The notes below the pieces were generated by a model. The model was not told where the DNA came from. It made no database searches and saw only the letters and a program-made list of their open reading frames with translations. From Ignavibacteria bacterium UBA6688 (GTDB lineage: Bacteria; Bacteroidota; Ignavibacteria; UBA10030), in NCBI GenBank assembly GCA_002454845.1, contig DKJQ01000131.1, forward strand, positions 1 to 5,244: 5,244 bases of DNA, read 5' to 3'. Positions 1 to 4,968 of this stretch are shown piece by piece. Each line of letters begins with the position of its first letter. Within the stretch, counting starts at the first letter, position 1. The position numbers were made by a program, and so were the translations under genes.

Positions 1-24
1 GGGCATAATAGCTAAAAAGTGTTG
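1..24 (+). repeat. Left terminal inverted repeat of the IS derivative
   Basis: It matches the reverse complement of 418-441 at 19 of 24 positions. The outer 9 bases (GGGCATAAT) and the inner 10 (AAAAGTGTTG) are identical; the five central bases differ. Such two-block terminal repeats are typical of transposase recognition ends, with the tip for cleavage and the inner block for binding. The two-block reading of function is inference. Confidence 0.85.
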
Positions 25-89
25 CTAGAATTCTTGTAAGTTACGCTATTTCAATTTGTTTCCGGATACAAACACAACGGGATTCGAGA

Positions 90-411
90 ATGAGAGCCAA
101 AAAAGCGTTGCCCAGTGTGTTCATCCTCATCCGAGGTGAAGCGTCATGGACGGACAAAGCAGGGGAAACAGAGATGGTACTGCACGAGATGCCGCAAGAG
201 TTTTCTTTGGTGTTTGCCTCGTGAGATGCGCTTCGTTCGATCCTTGCCCGACCTATTTCATTTTATTGACAATGCCGAGATCTCTTCCTCCACCAATCCG
301 TTGGAAGGATACTTCAGTCGAGTGAAGGAAAAATATCGACGACATCGTGGACTGGCGCGAAAGTACCGAGAACACTATTTTCAGTGGTACTTCTTCCTCC
401 AACCCCGCTGA
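90..411 (+). pseudogene. Transposase remnant: zinc ribbon fused to catalytic-Glu tail, frameshifted
   Basis: The reading frame 94-411 has four Cys codons at 109, 118, 181 and 190, giving CPVC followed 60 bases later by CTRC. This is a DNA-binding zinc ribbon with the typical basic GKQRWYC approach. From about position 235 the protein switches to a C-terminal transposase segment containing STNPLEGYFSRVKEKYRRHRG. The N-x-x-E Glu there (codon 304) corresponds by family analogy to the third DDE catalytic residue. Both catalytic Asp residues and the whole core are missing, so the deletion joint lies near 205-235, in frame. The natural start appears to be ATG at 90, but that frame is out of phase with the zinc ribbon: removing one A from the A6 run at 99-104 gives MRAKKRCPVC. 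The only in-frame start, GTG at 115, lies inside the CPVC motif and would lose the first Cys. It is almost certainly catalytically dead. Confidence 0.75.
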
Positions 412-417
412 AAAAAA

Positions 418-441
418 CAACACTTTTAGAGCATTATGCCC
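418..441 (-). repeat. Right terminal inverted repeat of the IS derivative
   Basis: This is the partner of the left end, with identical outer 9 and inner 10 bases in inverted orientation. It begins 6 bases after the transposase stop codon, as expected for a compact IS. Its last base adjoins ATTGCGAG, which is the candidate 8-bp target duplication if this is an IS256-type element. Confidence 0.85.
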
Positions 442-614
442 ATTGCGAGGAGTCCGAGTCCCGTCGAAGTAAACAACCTCGACGGGATAAACTCCGCGAA
501 GGACGACGAAGCAATCTCATCTGCGCGGATTAGATTGTTCCGCACTTTGGAATCCCGCTTCTATGCGGAATCCAGAAGCGGGACTTCACCCCGATAGATC
601 GGGGTTCGCAATGA
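442..614. repeat. Palindromic extragenic repeat with nested hairpins
   Basis: The outer ends are inverted (ATTGCGA near 442 and TTCGCAAT near 605-612), and a central imperfect stem pairs GAAGCAATCT (508-517) with AGATTGTTCC (532-541). Three further perfect hairpins interrupt it: 460-486 (8-bp stem CCCGTCGA), 553-583 (10-bp stem TCCCGCTTCT) and 588-605 (ACCCCGA, TAGA loop on the usual minimum-loop reading). The pattern 'TTGCGAGGAG ... GACGAAGCAATCT ... TCGCAATGAC' resembles palindromic repeats I recognise as dispersed in many bacterial genomes. It carries no coding sequence. The canonical terminal GTC seems to be replaced by the end of the neighbouring IS, so the IS probably sits in the edge of this repeat. 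Confidence 0.7.
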
Positions 615-626
615 CTGTGTTGCCTG

Positions 627-644
627 TTTTTGAGACCGCTTCTA
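627..644 (+). repeat. 18-bp motif, copy 1 (upstream of the Sel1 gene)
   Basis: TTTTTGAGACCGCTTCTA. It matches the reverse complement of 2292-2309 at 17 of 18 positions (the only difference is C637 versus G), so the two form an inverted pair around the Sel1-repeat gene. It lies 12 bases beyond the palindromic repeat and could be the outer end of that element. Confidence 0.7.
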
Positions 645-651
645 ATTATGC

Positions 652-699
652 TTGAGGTTCTTTTCCCTCAACGGAGATATGTTTGATTTTCACCAAACA
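652..699 (+). other. Leader with two short hairpins ahead of the Sel1 gene
   Basis: TTGAGG (652-657) pairs with CCTCAA (666-671), and TGTTTG (680-685) pairs with CAAACA (694-699); each has a 6-bp stem and 8-base loop. Neither is followed by a T run on the plus strand, so they do not look like terminators. No convincing -35/-10 pair was found between 615 and 740. The stems are short enough to be chance. Confidence 0.25.
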
Positions 700-732
700 G
701 TTGACGTTATTGAGGCGTTTCTCTTCCCCCCC

Positions 733-736
733 GGAG
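733..736 (+). promoter_or_regulatory. Shine-Dalgarno GGAG for the Sel1 gene
   Basis: GGAG lies 4 bases before ATG 741. It supports that start, as does the signal peptide that begins at once after it. Confidence 0.6.
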
Positions 737-740
737 CGAT

Positions 741-2294
741 ATGAACCGATTTTGCAGGCTGATCTTGTGGAGTTGGGTTCTTCCCTACGCCCTCTTTTCT
801 CCCGCTCAAGCACAGAACCAGTCCGATAGTCCCATCTATAAGAACTATCGTCCGCAGGGACCCTCCACGCTTATCCGGCGGTCGGATATCAACTACAACA
901 TGCTCCAATTGTTCATCCTCGAACGGAAGGCAAACGCAGGGGAGCTCGAAGCCCAGCATGAGCTCGGACTCCGGTACCTGCTCGGCGAAGGGGTTATGGC
1001 GGACACGGCGAAAGGGGCGCACTGGATCAGCAAGGCTGCGGACCGTGGCTACAGTGAGGCGCAGTACAACATGGCCATCGTCTGGTTCAATGGCTGGGGG
1101 GGCGAATGGAATCCGTTCAAAACGTTCGACCTGCTGCTGACGTGCGCGGAAAAGGGGATGTCGGAATCGCAGCACCTGCTCGGCATGTTCTACACCGAGA
1201 ACCTCGTCGTCCCGCGCAACTGGGAGGAAGGGTACCGCTGGGTGAAGAAGGCTGCAGACGCGGGGTACGCTCCATCACGGGAGACGTTAAAAGACTTTGA
1301 AGCACGGGGACTGGGCGTCCCAAAAGATACAACGAAAGCATCGTCAAAATCGAAACCGCAATCGCGGCTGGCGCTCGGGTTTGTCTTCCAGGATGGAGAA
1401 TCGGACACCACGACAACCAGCGACAAGACGCTCCTCCAGGATGCTCTGCGCGAAGCAACTCCGCAACTTCGGCAAGCGCTCGGGTTGCAGAAGTCAACCG
1501 AAAAGATCGACCTCGATTCCACCGGTTTGAAAGCCCTTCGTGACGCGGCCGGAGAGGGGAGCCCCGAGGCGCTCACCATCCTGGGGCGTAACTACGACCG
1601 TGGGACCGGCGTGCAGAAAGACATCGTGCTTGCCACTGTGTATTATCTTCGCGCGATCCGCATGTCCTCGAACCGTGCCCCCGCACTCCTTTCCCAACTG
1701 GTCCAGGAACCGATGTATCTCGAGCGTCTCAAGGCACGTGTGGAAAGCAAGGATCCGGACGCATTGTACACTTATGCAACTCTCTCCGCGCTCCGTCTCG
1801 ACTACCTCCTTTCGAAGACGCAGTTCCCCATCTCCGACCAGAAAGCGCTTGAGTTCCTCCAGACTGCTGTCGCGGCAAACCATGTCCAGGCTCGTATTGA
1901 GCTGGGTCTCTGCTACTATTCCGGACGATGGGTGCAGGAAAACAGGGAAAGGGCGATCGAGCTTTGGAAAGAAGCCGTTGCGATGGGGAGCAAGGAAGCG
2001 CAGGTCCGGATTGCCGCTCTCGCGGTGCAAGACTCGACTGCTGATGAATATTCAAGGATTGCCGCTCTGGCCGTGCTGGAGAAAGCGGTACAGGGAGGAT
2101 CGTTGCTCGCTCAGGTCGCACTCGGGTATTGCTATGAGACGGGGAACGTCGTCTCAAAACGATGGGCCGAAGCAGCAAAGCAGTACCGGAACGCCGCCCA
2201 GCGTGGGAGCAAGGACGCCTATGCTGCCTTGCAGCACATGCATGACTCCCTCCGCCCAAACCTTCCCCGGTTCCAGATATCAGAGTTTCAATAG
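741..2294 (+). CDS. Secreted Sel1-repeat (TPR-like) protein
   Basis: This is a 517-aa protein with an N-terminal signal peptide: a basic MNRFCR, a hydrophobic stretch to about residue 20, and a likely cleavage after SPAQA (about residue 24). It is therefore exported and probably periplasmic; there is no lipobox at the cleavage site. About eight Sel1-like repeats of 36 residues are visible. Three lie in tandem at 69-104, 105-140 and 141-176, shown by the A-x-x-x-L-G ... G-x-G-V ... A-x-x-W-x-x-K-A-A-x-x-G rhythm. The others lie at about 274-309, 339-380 (degenerate), 382-416, 418-453 (degenerate) and 455-490. A low-complexity linker rich in Lys, Ser and Thr (about 194-232) separates the two repeat blocks. 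Sel1 repeats form alpha-solenoid scaffolds for protein-protein contacts; no enzymatic motif is seen and the partner is unknown. The stop codon TAG lies inside an 18-bp inverted repeat. There are no operon partners. Confidence 0.9.
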   Translation: MNRFCRLILWSWVLPYALFSPAQAQNQSDSPIYKNYRPQGPSTLIRRSDINYNMLQLFILERKANAGELEAQHELGLRYLLGEGVMADTAKGAHWISKAADRGYSEAQYNMAIVWFNGWGGEWNPFKTFDLLLTCAEKGMSESQHLLGMFYTENLVVPRNWEEGYRWVKKAADAGYAPSRETLKDFEARGLGVPKDTTKASSKSKPQSRLALGFVFQDGESDTTTTSDKTLLQDALREATPQLRQALGLQKSTEKIDLDSTGLKALRDAAGEGSPEALTILGRNYDRGTGVQKDIVLATVYYLRAIRMSSNRAPALLSQLVQEPMYLERLKARVESKDPDALYTYATLSALRLDYLLSKTQFPISDQKALEFLQTAVAANHVQARIELGLCYYSGRWVQENRERAIELWKEAVAMGSKEAQVRIAALAVQDSTADEYSRIAALAVLEKAVQGGSLLAQVALGYCYETGNVVSKRWAEAAKQYRNAAQRGSKDAYAALQHMHDSLRPNLPRFQISEFQ

Positions 2295-2309
2295 AAGCCG
2301 TCTCAAAAA
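2292..2309 (-). repeat. 18-bp motif, copy 2 (inverted, overlaps the Sel1 stop codon)
   Basis: TAGAAGCCGTCTCAAAAA is the inverted partner of copy 1, 17/18 matching. Its first three bases are the stop codon of the Sel1 gene, so the gene's 3' end has been set by, or lies flush with, this repeat. It also forms the left boundary of the palindrome-rich spacer, with a looser inverted match to copy 3. Confidence 0.7.
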
Positions 2310-2362
2310 TACCCTATGAGCTTTGAAGGGGTTGAAACCCAGGTCAGTTTGTGGAATCTGAT

Positions 2363-2382
2363 CCACGCCCCGAAGGGCGTGG
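2363..2382 (+). repeat. Perfect 8-bp hairpin with CGAA loop
   Basis: CCACGCCC and GGGCGTGG flank a four-base CGAA loop. It is stable as RNA and typical of repetitive extragenic palindromes. No T run follows. Confidence 0.75.
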
Positions 2383-2386
2383 CTAC

Positions 2387-2479
2387 AACCCCGACCTTTG
2401 GCGAAGCCACCGAGTTTGTGTAAAAACCCAAAATGTGACTTTTCACACAGGCTCCACCCCTTTGGGGCAGGTCGGGGTT
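2387..2479 (+). other. Cloverleaf-like four-way palindromic structure
   Basis: An 11-bp perfect outer stem pairs AACCCCGACCT (2387-2397) with AGGTCGGGGTT (2469-2479). Inside are a left side hairpin TGGC-GAA-GCCA (2399-2409), a central arm and a right side hairpin CCCC-TTT-GGGG (2457-2467). The central arm pairs GAG (2412-2414) with CTC (2452-2454) and TGTGTAAAA (2417-2425) with TTTT-c-ACACA (2440-2449), allowing one bulged base. The four helices form a cruciform at DNA level or a cloverleaf at RNA level. It is not a tRNA: there is no T-loop consensus and no CCA-like acceptor. Pairing is seen directly; folding and function are inference. Confidence 0.6.
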
Positions 2480-2500
2480 AAGAAAACTCAAAAACCAACA

Positions 2501-2514
2501 GGGGCTTCAGCCCC
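2501..2514 (+). repeat. Short hairpin GGGGC-TTCA-GCCCC
   Basis: This is a 5-bp perfect stem with a TTCA loop, in the common dispersed form 'GGGGCTTCAGCCCC'. It follows the four-way structure by 21 bases and lies just before motif copy 3. Confidence 0.6.
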
Positions 2515-2523
2515 ATAGAGATG

Positions 2524-2540
2524 TTCTTGAGATAGGCTCT
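2524..2540 (+). repeat. Motif copy 3, degenerate
   Basis: TTCTTGAGATAGGCTCT shares TTxTTGAGA and the GCT core with copy 1, and forms an imperfect inverted match with copy 2 (AGCC/GGCT plus TCTCAA/TTGAGA). It marks the probable right edge of the palindromic spacer element. Confidence 0.45.
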
Positions 2541-2662
2541 GGCAAACTCTTCCACGGTTTAGATTCTCCCCGGTCCTTGCCCCCGTGTATTGCGGTTCTT
2601 TTCTTTTCTCCCCACCTTTCAAACGACTCAAACCCCATGCACTCGTTCAATTACCAACGCCC

Positions 2663-4906
2663 ATGAAACCACAAAGTTTCTTCTTCGTTCTCCTTTTCTT
2701 TTCCCTTGCAACCGCACGTTCCCAGGAGACAACATTCTATGTCTCCCCCACCGGCAACGACCGGTGGAGCGGATCGAAAGCAGAACCAACCAGTGATCGC
2801 TCGGACGGCCCCTTTGCAACACTGGAGCGGGCACGTGAAGCGGTTCGCTTCCTGAAAACATCCCGCGGCATGCCTGAGGGCGGGATCACCGTTCGCCTCC
2901 GTGAAGGAACCTACCAACGCTCCTCAACATTTCGGCTCACAGCAGAGGACGGCGGTTCGAGCAAAGCTCCCATCCTCTGGCGGACGTTTGAGGGTGAGAA
3001 GGTTTCTCTCTCCGGAGGAAGAGATGTTTCAGAATGGTCGCGTGTCATGGACGTAAGAACGCTTCAGCGACTGGTTCCCTCGGCGCGCGGGAAAGTGGTC
3101 CAGGTCGATTTAAAAAAAATGGGCATTACGGATTTCGGCACCATCTCGGCACGGGGAACTCCGGGATTGGAGCTATTTTTCAACGGCGAGCGAATGACGC
3201 TGGCCCGATATCCGAATACCGGGTGGCTGCGCGTGTCGGATGTGCCGCAGACCGGTGAGAAGATGATTAACCAAGGGCTCGATCGCGAGAAGCGTTTTGA
3301 CAACGTCCCCGTTGGTCGACATTATGGAAGAATCTCGTACGATGATCTCCGACCGAACCGCTGGCCTCCGCAGGATGATATGTACCTGCATGGGTACTGG
3401 ACATGGGATTGGAGTGATTCTTTTCAGAAAGTGAAGCGAATCGACACGCTCAAACGGGAGATTGAATTTGCCGAGCCGCACCACCATTACGGATACACAA
3501 AGAACCAACGCTATTATTACCTCAATGTCCTCGAAGAGCTCGATACGCCCGGCGAGTGGTATCTCGACCGTTCCACCGGCATGCTCTACTTCTGGCCCCC
3601 CTCTCCCGTTGAACAAGGAACAGCGGTTGTTTCCCTGCTTGAGGAGCCGTTGATCACCATCGAAAATGCGAAGAACCTCACCGTAAGAGATTTCGTCTTC
3701 GAATATGCGCGGGGGAAAGGAATCACGCTCACCGGCGGATCGGACGTACTGATCGCCGGGTGTACCATACGGCTGCTGGGGGGTGAGGCAGTCATTATCG
3801 AAGACGGGACCGGGAATGGTATCATGAGTTCGGATATTCATGATGTCGGACTTGCCGGCATCCGGCTCGGAGGCGGCGACCGGAGGAGCCTGACCGCAGG
3901 GAACAATTTTGTGCTTAACAACCACATCCATCATTACAGCCGCTGGGTACGGACCGGTTACTATGCCGTAACGCTCGACGGCGTTGCCAACCGGGTGGCG
4001 CATAATCTCGTGCACGACTCCCCCTTTGAGGGGATGTACCTGCGCGGCAATGAACACATCATCGAGTTTAATGAGATTCATCATGTGAACCTGGAGACCG
4101 GCGATGCAGGGGCGATCCATACGGGGCGTGATTGGACGTGGCGCGGCAACATCATACGCCACAATTACTTCCATCATTTACTGAGTCCGGGATTGCATGG
4201 CGTGATGGCGGCTTACCTGGACGATTGGGGGAGCGGATTCACGATCTACGGAAACATCTTCTACAAAGCGGGACGGGCGGCCTTCATCGGTGGGGGGAGG
4301 GATAACCGGGTTGAGAATAATGTCTTCATTGATTGTGCGCCATCCGTCCATGTTGATGCCCGCGGGTTGAGCTGGGCCGGATACTATTTTGACGGGACGT
4401 TCACCTGGCTCTTCGACAAAATGGATGAAATGAACTTTCGCGAGCCCCCCTTCAGCGTAAAGTATCCCGAGCTGCTGAAACTGTACAACGACGAGCCGCG
4501 CCTTCCCAAGAACAACATCATCACGCGCAACATCTCCTACGGCGGACGGTGGATGGATGTCTACGATTATCTCGCGTTTGATTTTTCCATGGTGACGATA
4601 AAGGATAATTTGATTGCCTCACCCGATATCTTGCGTAAGAGGTCAGAGGGGGGGACGGGATGGGACCCGTATTACCTCAATATCGACCAGCAGGAAGGGT
4701 ACGACCTGCTGAAGTTTGACGATGTGGAGTCGAGAGGATTGTTCAAAGACAATGTTTTCATGAATGGGGACCCCGGGTTCATGGACGCGGCGAACGGTAA
4801 TTTTCAATTACGGGATGATTCGCCGGCCTTTAAGCTCGGGTTTAAGAGGATACCGATGGAGAAGATCGGGTTGTTGAAGGACGAATACCGACAAGCGATC
4901 CCCTAA
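2663..4906 (+). CDS. Secreted right-handed parallel beta-helix protein, possibly GH141-like glycosidase
   Basis: ATG 2663 was chosen because it starts a clean signal peptide (MKPQSFFFVLLFFSLATARS, cut near residue 20). The frame stays open upstream to a GTG at 2585, but that would bury the signal behind 26 residues. There is no clear Shine-Dalgarno. The 747-aa product opens with FYVSPTGNDRWSGS and DGPFATLERAREAVR (about 25-62), the entry of many beta-helix polysaccharide-active proteins. An insert with LFFNGERMTLARYPN (171-185) and GEWYLDRSTGMLYFWPP (297-313) follows. The solenoid spans about 330-560, with N-x-I/V-H-H ladders such as NNHIHHYS, FNEIHHVN and HNYFHHL. Acidic candidates for catalysis are D481 (GDAGAIHTGRDW), D490, D520 and D521 (AYLDDWGSG). 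A DPGFMDAANGNFQL...LGFKRIPMEKIGL tail is typical of this group. Such proteins usually cleave plant or algal glycans outside the cytoplasm. The GH141 name is from memory of overall layout; the substrate is unknown. No SusCD or sulfatase neighbours are visible. Confidence 0.88.
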   Translation: MKPQSFFFVLLFFSLATARSQETTFYVSPTGNDRWSGSKAEPTSDRSDGPFATLERAREAVRFLKTSRGMPEGGITVRLREGTYQRSSTFRLTAEDGGSSKAPILWRTFEGEKVSLSGGRDVSEWSRVMDVRTLQRLVPSARGKVVQVDLKKMGITDFGTISARGTPGLELFFNGERMTLARYPNTGWLRVSDVPQTGEKMINQGLDREKRFDNVPVGRHYGRISYDDLRPNRWPPQDDMYLHGYWTWDWSDSFQKVKRIDTLKREIEFAEPHHHYGYTKNQRYYYLNVLEELDTPGEWYLDRSTGMLYFWPPSPVEQGTAVVSLLEEPLITIENAKNLTVRDFVFEYARGKGITLTGGSDVLIAGCTIRLLGGEAVIIEDGTGNGIMSSDIHDVGLAGIRLGGGDRRSLTAGNNFVLNNHIHHYSRWVRTGYYAVTLDGVANRVAHNLVHDSPFEGMYLRGNEHIIEFNEIHHVNLETGDAGAIHTGRDWTWRGNIIRHNYFHHLLSPGLHGVMAAYLDDWGSGFTIYGNIFYKAGRAAFIGGGRDNRVENNVFIDCAPSVHVDARGLSWAGYYFDGTFTWLFDKMDEMNFREPPFSVKYPELLKLYNDEPRLPKNNIITRNISYGGRWMDVYDYLAFDFSMVTIKDNLIASPDILRKRSEGGTGWDPYYLNIDQQEGYDLLKFDDVESRGLFKDNVFMNGDPGFMDAANGNFQLRDDSPAFKLGFKRIPMEKIGLLKDEYRQAIP

Positions 4907-4915
4907 GAATAAAAC

Positions 4916-4946
4916 CGACCTGTCGCAAAAGGGCGCCGACAGGTCG
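4916..4946. terminator. Intrinsic terminator between convergent genes
   Basis: A perfect 10-bp stem CGACCTGTCG / CGACAGGTCG encloses an 11-base loop, 9 bases after the beta-helix stop codon. Read on the minus strand it is followed by GTTTTATTC, a good U tract for ending the superoxide dismutase transcript. On the plus strand only GATTT follows, so termination of the beta-helix mRNA is probably weaker, though the stem may serve both directions. Confidence 0.8.
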
Positions 4947-4968
4947 ATTTCGAAAACCCGAAACCCCA

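Larger units (their letters stand above)
1..441 (+). mobile_element. Internally deleted, non-autonomous insertion sequence (IS256/IS1249-like)
   Basis: The segment is bounded by near-perfect 24-bp terminal inverted repeats that both start with GGGCATAAT. It contains one broken transposase reading frame that ends 6 bases before the right repeat. The transposase remnant joins a CxxC...CxxC zinc ribbon directly to the C-terminal N-x-x-E motif region. This is the arrangement known for the 'variant Zn-binding' branch of IS256-family transposases (IS1249-like), whose full-length members are several hundred residues long. About 440 bp is far too short for an autonomous member, so this is a deletion derivative with intact ends that could still be moved in trans. 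The window begins exactly at the first base of the element, so the left target duplication cannot be seen. Family assignment is by recalled motif only and is moderately uncertain; the element call itself is well supported. Confidence 0.82.
2310..2523. repeat. Palindrome-rich non-coding spacer
   Basis: There is no plausible gene in the spacer between the Sel1 stop and the next start. It contains a run of short stems: GGGT/ACCC with a TGAA loop (2329-2340), a GTGGA/TCCAC stem (2351-2366) that competes with the next hairpin, CCACGCCC-CGAA-GGGCGTGG (2363-2382), the four-way structure at 2387-2479, and GGGGC-TTCA-GCCCC (2501-2514). None is followed by a clear T run, so I do not call a terminator. 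The motif pair at its two edges suggests one repeat unit of about 250 bp. The remaining 2541-2662 holds no visible structure or clear promoter. Confidence 0.6.

Noticed and set aside
22..50. Promoter in the IS left end (TTGCTA, 17 bases, GCTATT)
   Set aside because: The -10 match is poor, and A/T-rich IS ends give such matches by chance.
442..614. CRISPR array in the hairpin-rich block
   Set aside because: There are no direct repeats at regular spacing; the repeats are inverted and differ from each other.
690..2030. Several 126-178 aa minus-strand frames opposite the Sel1 gene
   Set aside because: There are no motifs or ribosome sites, and all are contained in a real gene on the other strand.
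1540..2319. 259-aa plus-strand frame overlapping the Sel1 gene
   Set aside because: It overlaps the Sel1 frame, whose 36-residue repeat rhythm continues through the whole region. The alternative protein is rich in Arg, Ser and Pro with no recognisable pattern.
2387..2479. tRNA or tRNA-like gene in the cloverleaf-like segment
   Set aside because: The outer stem is 11 bp, there is no T-loop GTTCRA consensus, no D-loop GG and no proper anticodon loop; the central loop is 14 bases.
2303..2491. 62-aa minus-strand frame in the palindromic spacer
   Set aside because: It runs through hairpins that explain the sequence better, and it has no homology-like features.
3173..4177. 334-aa open frame on the minus strand inside the beta-helix gene
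   Set aside because: It lies opposite a well-supported gene with family motifs, and its translation shows no domain, signal or ribosome site. It is an antisense by-product of the codon use of the real gene.
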